50,545 nt of DNA from Lampropedia aestuarii (GTDB lineage: Bacteria; Pseudomonadota; Gammaproteobacteria; Burkholderiales; Burkholderiaceae_C). Location of the stretch: positions 139,861-190,405 of the forward strand of contig NZ_SSWX01000007.1 in the NCBI RefSeq assembly GCF_004803635.1. The letters are read 5' to 3'. The translations under genes were made by a program, and so were the position numbers. The notes under the pieces were generated by a model, which had not been told where the DNA came from, made no database searches, and saw only the letters and a list, made by a program, of their open reading frames with translations. Numbering within the stretch: position 1 is the stretch's first letter; each line of letters starts with the position of its first letter. Below are positions 35,564 to 43,945 of the stretch, piece after piece.

Positions 35564-36349
35564 ATGTTGCCTACACCGCGTTTTGCCATGCGTGCCACTG
35601 TTTCTGTATTGGCCGGTTTGGGTCTGAGTCTGGCCGCATGGAGTGCCCATGCGGAGACCATCACCGTCTCCGCTGCAGCCAGTCTGACCGATGCCTTCAA
35701 GGAAATTGCCGCCCACTATGAACAGCAGAACCCGCAAGACAAAGTGCAGCTGAATTTTGGCGCATCGGGTACTTTGCTGCAGCAAATCGATAAGGGCGCG
35801 CCTGTAGACGTGTTTGCCAGCGCCGATGAAGCGACAATGGACAAGGCCGCTGCCAGTGGCCTGGTGGTCGAGGGCACGCGCGCGACCTTTGTGCGCAACA
35901 CTTTGGTGCTGATTCAGCCAGAAGCGGCCACGTTGCAACTGGATTCGCTTGAGGCCTTGCAAAATCCTGCGGTTGAGCGCATTGCCGTGGGCAATCCTGA
36001 CAGCGTGCCAGTGGGCCGCTACACCAAAGCCGCTTTGGAAGCTGCAGGCCAGTGGGAGGTATTACAGCCCAAAGTCATTCTGACGCAAAACGTGCGCCAG
36101 TCACTGGATTACGTAGCCCGCGCTGAAGTGCAGGCCGGCTTTGTCTATGGCTCTGATGCTGCGTTGTTCAAAGACAAAGTCAAAATCAGCTACACGGTGC
36201 CGGTGGCAAAGCCTGTGACCTACCCGATTGCCGTGATCACAACAGGCGGTCAGGCCGAGGCGGCCAAACGCTTTGTTGATGTGGTGACATCAGACTGGGG
36301 CCAACAAGTGTTGGCACGCTTTGGTTTTGAGCCTGCGGCTTCGCGCTAA
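35564..36349 (+). CDS. modA: Molybdate ABC transporter, periplasmic binding protein ModA
   Basis: A 261-residue periplasmic molybdate/tungstate receptor. The signal peptide ends at about SAHA-ETITV. The mature protein has the ligand loop VSAAASLTDAFKEIA (Ser residues that bind the oxyanion), FGASGTLLQQI, and NPDSVPVGRYTKAALE with the conserved Tyr-containing stretch near the hinge. ATG 35564 was chosen over ATG 35555 because GAGGAG lies 9 bp before it. It is the first gene of modABC, under a promoter overlapped by a ModE-like operator. Confidence 0.95.
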   Translation: MLPTPRFAMRATVSVLAGLGLSLAAWSAHAETITVSAAASLTDAFKEIAAHYEQQNPQDKVQLNFGASGTLLQQIDKGAPVDVFASADEATMDKAAASGLVVEGTRATFVRNTLVLIQPEAATLQLDSLEALQNPAVERIAVGNPDSVPVGRYTKAALEAAGQWEVLQPKVILTQNVRQSLDYVARAEVQAGFVYGSDAALFKDKVKISYTVPVAKPVTYPIAVITTGGQAEAAKRFVDVVTSDWGQQVLARFGFEPAASR

Positions 36350-36407
36350 CACGCACTTTGGGAGTAGCTGGCGTGTGGTGTATGGGTTGGCATAGGCTGA
36401 GGTGCTG

Positions 36408-37109
36408 GTGAACTGGGCCGATATTTCTCTATGGAGCGATGTGCTCACACCCCTGTGGCTGTCATTGAAAGTGGCATTCTGGGCCACGGTGTTTGCCAGT
36501 GTGCTGGGGGTGGCGTTGGGCCTGTATCTGGCCAAGAGCCGGCTGTGGCTGCGCAACCTGCTCGATACCATTTGCACACTGCCAATGGTGCTGCCGCCCA
36601 CCGTACTGGGTTACTACTTGCTGGTGCTGTTTGGCAGCCAAAGCAGCATGGGCAGCTGGCTCAAAGAGTCGTTTGGCATCAACCTGATTTTTAGCTTAAC
36701 CGGCGCTACCGTGGCAGCGACGGTGGTGAGTTTTCCGCTGGTTTTCAAGCCAGCCAGGGCCGCGTTTGAGTCGATTGACCCCGAGTTGGAACAAGCCGCT
36801 CGCGTGTTGGGCGTGCGCGAAATCGGTATCTTGCTACGTGTGAGCCTGCCACTGGCTTGGCGCGGCATCATGGCCGGTGTGATGCTGGGCTTTGTGCGCG
36901 CTTTAGGGGAGTTTGGCGCCACCTTGATGATTGCTGGCAGCATTCCGGGCAAAACCCAAACGCTGTCGATTGCCATTTACGAGGCGGTACAAGCAGGCCG
37001 CGATGGTTTGGCCAATGTGCTGGCTTTGGTGATTTCGGTGGTGTGCATTGGCTTGCTGTTGCTGGCAACGTGGCTCACGCCAGGGCGCCGAACCGTGCGG
37101 GGAGATTGA
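36408..37109 (+). CDS. modB: Molybdate ABC transporter permease ModB
   Basis: Inner-membrane permease of about 233 residues with five or six membrane segments. The cytoplasmic EAA-type loop is visible as EQAARVLGVREIGILLRVSLPLAWRGIMAG. The LPMVLPPTVLGYYLL segment is typical of ModB. The start is a GTG: 36408 has GAGG 5 bp upstream, while GTG 36402 overlaps that site; both are in frame. It lies 58 bp after modA and directly before modC. Confidence 0.93.
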   Translation: MNWADISLWSDVLTPLWLSLKVAFWATVFASVLGVALGLYLAKSRLWLRNLLDTICTLPMVLPPTVLGYYLLVLFGSQSSMGSWLKESFGINLIFSLTGATVAATVVSFPLVFKPARAAFESIDPELEQAARVLGVREIGILLRVSLPLAWRGIMAGVMLGFVRALGEFGATLMIAGSIPGKTQTLSIAIYEAVQAGRDGLANVLALVISVVCIGLLLLATWLTPGRRTVRGD

Positions 37110-37111
37110 GC

Positions 37112-37792
37112 GTGGCAGTGTGGTGTGACTTGGATGTGCGCAAAACGCTCAAAACCGCAGGCCGGGTGTTTGAGTTTGATGTGCAACTGCAAACCGATGC
37201 CAAGCGCCTGGTGCTGATGGGCCCCTCTGGCATTGGCAAAACCATGGTGCTGCAGGCGATTGCGGGTTTGATCCGACCCGATGCCGGCCATATCCGCTTG
37301 GGTGGTGAGCTGCTGTTTGATTCCAAAGCAAGGCTGAACTTAACGCCGCAAAAACGCCGAGTCGGCTACTTATTCCAAAACTATGCCTTGCTGCCGCACC
37401 TGACTGCGCTGAGCAATGTGGGCTTTGGCTTGCGCCGGGGCGTGTGGGGGTTTCTCAGCCGGGCGCAAAAACAAGAAGCCATGCAGTGGCTAGAGCGGTT
37501 TCAGCTGGGGCATTTGGCCGCGCAGTACCCGCACACGCTGTCAGGCGGGCAGCAGCAGCGCCTGGCCTTGGCGCGCGTGGCCATTTTGCAGCCGCGTGTC
37601 TTGCTGTTGGATGAGCCTTTTTCTGCTCTGGACCCGACGCTGCGGCAAAGCATGCGCGAAGAAGTGGCGCAAATGGTCGACAGCCTGGGCATCCCGCTGA
37701 TCATGGTGTCCCACGATGACGAAGACCGCATTGCGCTCAATGCTGAGGTCGTGCGCTTGGGGCAGGTGGATGGCCGTACTGTGCGTTTGTAA
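37112..37792 (+). CDS. modC: Molybdate ABC transporter ATPase ModC, short form without TOBE domain
   Basis: A 226-residue ABC ATPase: Walker A GPSGIGKTM, Q-loop LFQNYALLPHL, signature LSGGQQQRLALARV, Walker B VLLLDEPFSALD, and switch HDD. A GTG at 37112, 2 bp after the modB stop and 8 bp behind GGGGAG, is the likely start. E. coli ModC has about 350 residues with a C-terminal molybdate-binding TOBE (Mop) domain; here the protein ends after the ATPase core, so that regulatory domain is absent. A terminator follows. Confidence 0.92.
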   Translation: MAVWCDLDVRKTLKTAGRVFEFDVQLQTDAKRLVLMGPSGIGKTMVLQAIAGLIRPDAGHIRLGGELLFDSKARLNLTPQKRRVGYLFQNYALLPHLTALSNVGFGLRRGVWGFLSRAQKQEAMQWLERFQLGHLAAQYPHTLSGGQQQRLALARVAILQPRVLLLDEPFSALDPTLRQSMREEVAQMVDSLGIPLIMVSHDDEDRIALNAEVVRLGQVDGRTVRL

Positions 37793-37892
37793 TCGCGCTG
37801 CTTCGTATTGCTGATGGCATAGGCCAGGACCAATATGAACGGGCCAAGGTCCAAATTCCCAAGCACCCAGATGTGCGTGGGTCAAGCAACAA

Positions 37893-37921
37893 AAAGGCTT
37901 CGCACACAGCGAAGTTTTTTT
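37893..37921 (+). terminator. Intrinsic terminator after modC
   Basis: CTTCGC-ACACA-GCGAAG stem followed by seven T. It ends the modABC unit just before the ModE box of the next operon. Confidence 0.9.
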
Positions 37922-37928
37922 GAAATAT

Positions 37929-37952
37929 CGCTATATATAAATAAATATAGCG
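37929..37952 (+). promoter_or_regulatory. ModE operator upstream of the TonB-dependent receptor
   Basis: CGCTATATA-N6-AATATAGCG, a near-perfect match to the ModE consensus CGnTATATA-N6-TATATAnCG; with the flanking T and A the outer 9 bp on each side are exactly complementary (TCGCTATAT / ATATAGCGA). A promoter-like TTGAAA (37920) with TAAATA (37942) lies across it. The receptor gene begins 77 bp further on. Confidence 0.8.
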
Positions 37953-38028
37953 AGAGCAAGGAGTGCAGCCATCCCATCCAGTGTGCGAGGCAGGGCGGGT
38001 ATCGATTGTGTAAAACGGAGAAAAAACA

Positions 38029-40113
38029 ATGATGAAAAAACATGGTGTGGCGGTGGCCGTGGTGGCAATGCTAGGCGCCTTGAGCGCAGCGCAAGCCCAA
38101 ACGAATAACGAGACCGAGGCACAGGCACAGGCAGCCAATGGCGGCGTGTTCACTTTGGGTGAGATCACGGTGCTGGCCCCTTCACAAGATGTGAACCTGT
38201 CCACCAGCAGCGTGTTGTCGCAGCAAACCATGCAAGAGCATCGCGCCCAAACCGTGAGCGAAGCGCTGAATCTGGTGCCCGGTGTGAATGCAGCCTACGC
38301 CGGCGCACGCGGTGAGCAGCTGTTTTATGTGCGCGGCTTTGACCGCTTGCAAGTGCCGGTGTATGTCGATGGCATTCCGACCTATGTGCCCTACGATGGC
38401 CGCATCGACTTGGGGCATTTCACCACGTTTGATCTCTCACGCCTGGAAGTAGCCAAAGGCTTCTCCTCCTTGATTTATGGCCCTAATGCACTGGGTGGGG
38501 CAGTCAACCTGATCACCCGCCGCCCGGTCAAGGCATTTGAAGGCGAAGTCGGTGGCGGCATTGGCCTGAGCCGTGATGGCAACGCCAATGAGTACCGCGC
38601 CTACACCAACCTGGGGGGCAAGCAAGAGCAGTGGTGGTACCAAGTGGGGGCCTCCTACATCAAGCGCGACAGCTTTGATTTGCCCAGCAGCTTTGAACCC
38701 AATAACGTGCAGCAAGGCAAAGGCGAGCGTGAAAACAGCCGCCGCCAGGACAAGAAAATCAACGTCAAACTGGGCTTGACCCCGAATGCAACGGATGAAT
38801 ACGTGGTGGGCATCGTGCGCCAAGAGGGCGAAAAAGGCCAGCCTACATATGCCGGAAGCTTGCCATTGACAGGCTCGGGCTCGGGCATGCGCGCACGCTG
38901 GTGGCAATGGCCGCAGTGGGACAAAACCAGCTTCTTCTTCACCAGCCAAACCGAAGTCACTAACCAACTGACCCTGCGCACCCGTCTCTACCACGACAAA
39001 TTTGAAAACATGCTGGTAGGCTATGACTACCGCAATGGTGTGGTGGGCAATGTGGGCTCGGGTTTCCCCAGCTACTACGATGACGACACCACCGGTTTCT
39101 CGGTGGAAGGCGATTGGCGCGTGGCAGACCGCAATTTGCTGCGCCTGGCCTACCACTACAAGGACGATGTGCACCGCTCCAGCGACGATGGCACGCCATG
39201 GAGCCATTTCAAGGACCGCACCCAGTCCTTGGCCCTGGAGAATTCCTATGAATTCAACGATGGCCTGAGCGTGGTGGCCGGTGTGTCTTACAACGAGCGC
39301 AAAAGCATCACTGCCCGCAACTACGGCACCAATGCTGGCTCGCCCACACGTCCTTCGTTGTATGACGAGCCCAAAGGCAGCAACCATGCTGTGAACTACC
39401 AGTTCGGCGTGTTCCAAAGCCTGGGCCAAGACGGCCAGTGGGGCCAGTTGCGCGCCAGTGTGGCGAGCAAAAGCCGTTTTGCCACGATGATGGAACGCTA
39501 CTCCACCCGTTTTGGCCAGGTGATTCCTAATCCGGATTTGAAGTCCGAGCGGGCCCGCCATTATGAAATTGGCTATAGCGCCACCTTGCTGAACGACTGG
39601 ACCATCGACACGGCGCTCTTCCGCAGCGATGTCAAAGACTCGATTCAAAACGTGACCGTGCCTTCTGACCAGTGCAAAGCCAGCACCTGCGATCAACCCC
39701 AAAACGTTGGGCGTGCACGCCATGAAGGACTGGAGCTGGGCTTGCAAGGCAGCGTAGGCGCATGGGATTTGAGCGGCAATTACACCTGGTTGCGTCGCAA
39801 AAACCTCAGCAATCCGGCCTTGCGTCCAACCGATACGCCGCGCCAGAAACTGTTTGCCAGCGCCCGCTGGAACTATGGCCCATGGCATGTGACAGGCAGC
39901 ACCGAAGCGTCTTCTAAGCGCTACTCGTCCTCGAACGGCGCACAAGTGGCGCATGGCTTTGCCATCTACCACCTCAAAGGTGGCTACCGTTTTGTCAATG
40001 GCACGCAAATCGATGCAGGCGTGCGCAACCTGGGTGACAAGCTCTACAGCTACAGCGAAGGTTATCCGCTCGCTGGCCGTAACTTCTTTGTCAACGTCAA
40101 CGTGCCGTTTTAA
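38029..40113 (+). CDS. TonB-dependent outer-membrane receptor, probably for molybdate or a molybdate chelate
   Basis: A 694-residue receptor. The signal peptide (MMKKHGVAVAVVAMLG, cleaved near AAQAQ) is followed by a TonB box-like EITVLAP at about residues 45-51. The plug domain holds TVSEALNLVPGV and YVRGFDRLQVPVYVDGIP, with SRLEVAKGFSSLIYGPNALGG at its end. The 22-strand barrel region runs to a C-terminal aromatic, NFFVNVNVPF. It is first in an operon with a DUF2478-like gene and a MolABC/BtuFCD-type ABC transporter. Because a ModE operator lies directly upstream and modABC directly before it, molybdate, tungstate or a metallophore complex is the inferred ligand. Motifs alone would also allow a siderophore or cobalamin. 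ATG 38029 has CGGAG before it. Confidence 0.9.
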   Translation: MMKKHGVAVAVVAMLGALSAAQAQTNNETEAQAQAANGGVFTLGEITVLAPSQDVNLSTSSVLSQQTMQEHRAQTVSEALNLVPGVNAAYAGARGEQLFYVRGFDRLQVPVYVDGIPTYVPYDGRIDLGHFTTFDLSRLEVAKGFSSLIYGPNALGGAVNLITRRPVKAFEGEVGGGIGLSRDGNANEYRAYTNLGGKQEQWWYQVGASYIKRDSFDLPSSFEPNNVQQGKGERENSRRQDKKINVKLGLTPNATDEYVVGIVRQEGEKGQPTYAGSLPLTGSGSGMRARWWQWPQWDKTSFFFTSQTEVTNQLTLRTRLYHDKFENMLVGYDYRNGVVGNVGSGFPSYYDDDTTGFSVEGDWRVADRNLLRLAYHYKDDVHRSSDDGTPWSHFKDRTQSLALENSYEFNDGLSVVAGVSYNERKSITARNYGTNAGSPTRPSLYDEPKGSNHAVNYQFGVFQSLGQDGQWGQLRASVASKSRFATMMERYSTRFGQVIPNPDLKSERARHYEIGYSATLLNDWTIDTALFRSDVKDSIQNVTVPSDQCKASTCDQPQNVGRARHEGLELGLQGSVGAWDLSGNYTWLRRKNLSNPALRPTDTPRQKLFASARWNYGPWHVTGSTEASSKRYSSSNGAQVAHGFAIYHLKGGYRFVNGTQIDAGVRNLGDKLYSYSEGYPLAGRNFFVNVNVPF

Positions 40114-40231
40114 CGGCTGTGAACCGGCCCGCCTGTTCACTCCTGTGTTCAATGCGCCAACAACATGCCAATACGCGCTTGGACACAGGCGCGCCGCAGC
40201 AGCCGTGTGGTTTCCATGCTTTTTCGCTTTG

Positions 40232-40245
40232 GATGAACAGGCTCT
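40232..40245 (-). repeat. Copy of the AGAGCCTGTTCATC motif between the receptor and DUF2478 genes
   Basis: On the minus strand this reads AGAGCCTGTTCATC, the same end motif as the repeats at 5944, 13952 and 44346. A partner GCCTGTTCACTCC occurs about 100 bp earlier (near 40129) in the opposite orientation, so the 190-bp gap may hold a decayed element. Confidence 0.4.
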
Positions 40246-40301
40246 CAAGCCCCAAGCGCTGCTGGCCAGATGATGATTTCTCTAATGAAAAGGAGTGTGT
40301 G

Positions 40302-40898
40302 ATGGCAATTCCATTGGCCGCTTTGGTGCATGACGGACACGGCATTGCGGAGCCTGTTTTACAAGCGTTTGTGGCGCAGTTAAAAGCGCAAGGTGTACGC
40401 GTGCGCGGCTTGCTGCAACGCAGCGAGGTGGAGATCACGTCTGCCCCCCAGTTTGCTGTGCCCGGCCTGCAAGACGGCGAAGCCGGCAGCCACTGCCAGC
40501 GCACGATGGAGTTGATCGATATCGACAATGGCGATTGCTACCGCATTTCCCAAGATTTGGGCAAAGGCTCCAGCGCCTGCTGTTTGGATTCTGCTGGGGT
40601 TGCTGCTGCCAGTGTGGTGCTGCGCCGCGCCTTGCAGCCAGCGCAGCAGCAGGATTTGCCGCAGTTGTTGGTGGCCAACCGTTTTGGCAAGCTGGAGGTG
40701 GAGGGCACCGGGCTGCGCCAGGAAATGGCCGCAGCAGTAGAAGCCGGCGTGCCGTTAATCACTGCAGTGGACCAACGTTTTTTGGCCGAATGGCAGTCGT
40801 TTACGGGTGATTGGGGCGTGCAACTGCAGGCCGATGTAGGGCAATTGCACAGCTGGTGGCAAGCCTGCCAAGCCGCCCATGTGGAGCTGGCACCATGA
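40302..40898 (+). CDS. DUF2478-like protein of the molybdate operon
   Basis: A 198-residue cytoplasmic protein that resembles the DUF2478 family, which I recall as encoded next to molybdenum transporters; its function is unknown. Features are the start AALVHDGHGIAEPVLQAFVAQLKAQGVRVRGLLQR, a Cys pair in SACCLDSAGVAAAS, and the late VPLITAVDQRFLAEWQSFTG. The fold looks like a small P-loop-like or Rossmann protein with Asp, His and Cys residues that could bind a metal oxyanion. ATG 40302 has AAGGAG upstream. Its stop overlaps the start of the next gene by 4 bp (ATGA), so it is translated with the ABC transporter. Confidence 0.75.
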   Translation: MAIPLAALVHDGHGIAEPVLQAFVAQLKAQGVRVRGLLQRSEVEITSAPQFAVPGLQDGEAGSHCQRTMELIDIDNGDCYRISQDLGKGSSACCLDSAGVAAASVVLRRALQPAQQQDLPQLLVANRFGKLEVEGTGLRQEMAAAVEAGVPLITAVDQRFLAEWQSFTGDWGVQLQADVGQLHSWWQACQAAHVELAP

Positions 40899-42004
40899 TG
40901 CAGCGCCGCCGTTTTTTACACACCGCCTTGGCCGCTGGCGTGGCCGCGTACACCGCCACGGCGGTTTGGGCGCGCACTCCCTTGCCCCCGCCCTCCGGGG
41001 CTTTATTGGAATTGTTTGGCTCTTTGCGCCACACCCCGGCGCGGGTGTTTGTTGCCGGCCCGCCTGCTGCGGTCCTGGTGGCTTCGCTAGCGCCTGAGAA
41101 ATTATTGGGCTGGTCGTCGCGGCTTTCTGACGAAGCGCGCAGCATGCTTTCGCCGCAATTGGCGGCCTTGCCCACGCTGGGCCGTTTGAGTGGGCGCGGC
41201 AGCTCCATCACTACCGAAGCCTTGCTGGCCTTGCGTCCCGATGTGATTGTGGATGTCGGCACGATCGATGATTTCTACCGCTCGCAAGCAAAGCGCCTGG
41301 CCGCGCAAACGGGCATACCGTATGTGCTGGTTGATGGGCGCCTGCCCGAGTCGGCCCAGCAACTGCGCCAATTGGGTGAATTGCTTGGGGTGCCCGAGCG
41401 CGCCCAGATTCTGGCCAGCTATGCCGAGCAAAGCTTGCTGCAAGCACAGGCGGTGCGGGCACAGTGGCAGAGCCATCCGCCGCGCGTCTATTTGGCGCGC
41501 AGCGCCGATGGCCTGGAGACTGGCTGGCGCGGCTCAATCAATGCCGAGCTGCTGGAGTATTTGGGGGCCGAGAATGTGGCGACCCACCCCAGCGATGGCG
41601 AGGAAGAAGGCCGAGTCGGTGGCAGCATTGGCCGTATTTCGTTTGAGCAGGTGCTGGCCTGGAACCCTGATTTAATCGTCACACAAGAAGCTGGCTTGGC
41701 GGCGCGCATCCGCGAGTCCAGCTTGTGGCGCAGCATTCGCGCTGTGCAAAACGACCAGGTGCTGCAATCGCCCCATGTGCCGTTTGGCTGGATTGATGCA
41801 CCTCCGGGCATCAACCGTTTGCTGGGTTTGCGTTGGCTCACCATGGCACTGCAAGATTGGCAACAAGGCGGCAACTTGGGCGCGGCCCAAGCCAGCAGCA
41901 CCTGGCAAGCAGGTGTGCAAGCCCAGGCCAGAGCGTTTTGCACACTGTTTTATGGCATGCCAAGCGCAGCGCCTTGGCCGCCAGGAGCGCTGCCTTGGAG
42001 TTGA
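40895..42004 (+). CDS. Periplasmic binding protein of a MolABC/BtuFCD-type transporter
   Basis: A 369-residue class III (BtuF/FepB/MolA) binding protein. It has a Tat-like signal MQRRRFLHTALAAG, cleaved near TATAVWA. The lobes include TTEALLALRPDVIVDVG, a typical helical-backbone family segment, and NPDLIVTQEAGLAARI in the second lobe. The ligand side chains cannot be assigned by eye. It overlaps the DUF2478-like gene by 4 bp. With ModE control it is inferred to bind molybdate or tungstate, as MolA of Haemophilus does; a siderophore or B12 is the alternative. Confidence 0.87.
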   Translation: MMQRRRFLHTALAAGVAAYTATAVWARTPLPPPSGALLELFGSLRHTPARVFVAGPPAAVLVASLAPEKLLGWSSRLSDEARSMLSPQLAALPTLGRLSGRGSSITTEALLALRPDVIVDVGTIDDFYRSQAKRLAAQTGIPYVLVDGRLPESAQQLRQLGELLGVPERAQILASYAEQSLLQAQAVRAQWQSHPPRVYLARSADGLETGWRGSINAELLEYLGAENVATHPSDGEEEGRVGGSIGRISFEQVLAWNPDLIVTQEAGLAARIRESSLWRSIRAVQNDQVLQSPHVPFGWIDAPPGINRLLGLRWLTMALQDWQQGGNLGAAQASSTWQAGVQAQARAFCTLFYGMPSAAPWPPGALPWS

Positions 42005-43062
42005 GTGCGTCTAGCCGGGCCCAGCGCGCAGCGCGTGGGCTGGCGTCACAGGCATCGTGGGGCGCACTGACAGCTGCTTGGCTGTTTTGCATAGGGTGCG
42101 GACTGCTGGGCCTGTGTGTGGGCAAATACCCGCTGTCGCTGGAGCAGGTGGTAGCGGTATTTTGGCAATCGCTCACGGGCCACAGCCTGATGCCGCTTGC
42201 GGATGCGGCACACATTGTGGTTTGGGAGGTGCGCGTGCCACGTGTGCTGGCCGCTTTGATGGTTGGTGCTGCGCTGGCGGCTGCGGGCGGTACGTACCAA
42301 GGCATGTTCCGCAATCCACTGGTGTCGCCCGATATTCTGGGCGTGTCTGCCGGGGCCGGCTTAGGGGCGGTGCTGGGTATTTTTATCGGCGGTTCTTTGC
42401 TGCTGGTGCAAGGCCTGGCTTTTGTCGGCGGGGTGCTGGCGGTGGCCTTGGTGTGGCTGGCCGCTTCGGTGGTGCGCCGCCACGATCCGGTGCTGGTGTT
42501 GGTGCTGGCCGGTATTGCGGTGGGCACCTTGTTGGGCGCAGGCATTGCCTTGCTCAAAGTGTTGGCTGACCCGTATACCCAGCTATCGGCCATCACGTTC
42601 TGGCTTTTGGGTGGACTCAATGCCGTCACCTTGGCCGATTTGAAAAGTGCCGCACCAGTGATGCTGCTGGGCTTGGTGCCGATGGCGCTGTTGCGCTGGC
42701 GTGTCAACTTGCTGAGCCTCAGCGATGACGAAGCGCTGGCACTGGGTGTGCATGTGCAGCGTTTGCGCTTGGTTTTGGTGGTGGCGGCTACTTTGATGAC
42801 CGCCGCTGCGGTGTCGATTACCGGCATCATCGGATGGGTGGGCTTGGTGGTGCCGCATGCGGCACGTTTGCTTGTGGGTCCCGAATTTGGCCGCTTGCTG
42901 CCTATTGCCATGCTGCTGGGGGCCGGCTTTGTGGTGCTGGCTGATACATTGGCGCGCAGCACGGTGGGCATGGAATTGCCGCTGGGCGTGGTGACCGCTT
43001 TGGTCGGCGCGCCGGTGTTTTTGTGGCTCTTGGCCAGAAAAGGACGCAGCAGCCATGACTGA
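41995..43062 (+). CDS. FecCD/BtuC-type permease (MolB-like)
   Basis: A 355-residue inner-membrane permease with about ten hydrophobic segments. Family motifs are RVPRVLAALMVGAALAAAGG, FRNPLVSPDILGVSAGAGLGA, and ITGIIGWVGLVVPHAARLLVG near the C-terminus. There is no ATG. TTG 41995, 7 bp after AGGAG and overlapping the previous gene, is the best start; TTG 42001 is an alternative. It forms the channel with the ATPase downstream, whose start overlaps by 8 bp. Confidence 0.9.
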   Translation: MELSASSRAQRAARGLASQASWGALTAAWLFCIGCGLLGLCVGKYPLSLEQVVAVFWQSLTGHSLMPLADAAHIVVWEVRVPRVLAALMVGAALAAAGGTYQGMFRNPLVSPDILGVSAGAGLGAVLGIFIGGSLLLVQGLAFVGGVLAVALVWLAASVVRRHDPVLVLVLAGIAVGTLLGAGIALLKVLADPYTQLSAITFWLLGGLNAVTLADLKSAAPVMLLGLVPMALLRWRVNLLSLSDDEALALGVHVQRLRLVLVVAATLMTAAAVSITGIIGWVGLVVPHAARLLVGPEFGRLLPIAMLLGAGFVVLADTLARSTVGMELPLGVVTALVGAPVFLWLLARKGRSSHD

Positions 43063-43945
43063 CTCGTTGCACACTGCGCAGGCACAGCGCGGCCAACCGC
43101 AATCTCATGAGCCTGCTTGGGCTCAGGCGAGCACAGCGGCCGCTATTACCTTGCAAGCGCGGCAGTTGGTGATTGGCCATGGCAAGCGCATGGTGGCGCG
43201 GGGGCTGGAGCTGGACATTGGCGCCGGGCAAATCACCGCTTTGCTAGGCCCGAATGGGGCCGGTAAAACCACCTTGTTTCGCACCTTGTTGGGTTTGCTG
43301 CCTCCTTTGGCGGGGCAGTTGCTCTTGGATGGCAAAGAGCTGATGCAATGGCCTAGGCGCTTGCTGGCCCAGCGTTTGGGCTATGTGCCCCAAGGGCAGG
43401 CGAATGTGTTTGCCTACACGGTGCTGGATACAGTGCTGATGGGCCGGGTTGCCCGGCTCGGGCCATTGGCGCAACCTGGTGCTTACGACCGCGAGCTGGC
43501 TTGGCATTGTTTGGAGCAAATGGGCATTGCCGCCTTGGCTGAGCGCAGCCAAAGTGAAATCAGCGGCGGCGAGCGGCAACTGGCGCTGATTGCACGGGCC
43601 TTGGCCCAGCAACCTGCGATATTGGTGATGGACGAACCCACTGCCAGTTTGGATTTTGGCAACCAGCAGCGCGTGCTGGATCAGATTCAGCAGCTGCGTG
43701 ATGCGGGCATGGCGATTGTGATGTCGACCCACCAGCCAGAACATGCGTTGGCGGTGGCCGATCAGATTGCGCTGCTGCACGACGGCCGACTGTTGGGACC
43801 GGGGCCTGCGCAGGCGATTGCTACTGCAGAGAATCTGGCGCGTATTTACCGCGTCACGCCTGAACAGTTGCGCAGGCGTTTGGGGTTTTTACTGGAAGGT
43901 CGCGATGGCTTTGATGCCTGGGCCGCGCAGTCCCGTGGCAGTTGA
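43055..43945 (+). CDS. ABC ATPase of the MolABC/BtuD-like transporter
   Basis: A 296-residue ATPase: Walker A GPNGAGKTTLF, Q-loop YVPQGQANVFAY, signature ISGGERQLALIARAL, Walker B ILVMDEPTASLD, and switch H in STHQPEHAL. The sequence resembles FepC/BtuD/MolC ATPases. About 25 extra N-terminal residues precede the core. It is the last gene of the receptor operon. No terminator is obvious after it. Confidence 0.92.
   Translation: MTDSLHTAQAQRGQPQSHEPAWAQASTAAAITLQARQLVIGHGKRMVARGLELDIGAGQITALLGPNGAGKTTLFRTLLGLLPPLAGQLLLDGKELMQWPRRLLAQRLGYVPQGQANVFAYTVLDTVLMGRVARLGPLAQPGAYDRELAWHCLEQMGIAALAERSQSEISGGERQLALIARALAQQPAILVMDEPTASLDFGNQQRVLDQIQQLRDAGMAIVMSTHQPEHALAVADQIALLHDGRLLGPGPAQAIATAENLARIYRVTPEQLRRRLGFLLEGRDGFDAWAAQSRGS

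Noticed and set aside
38437-40248. 603-codon open frame on the minus strand across the TonB receptor
   Set aside because: It is the antisense shadow of a well-supported receptor gene; its translation has no domain and is rich in Ala, His and Val as expected from the codon use of the other strand.
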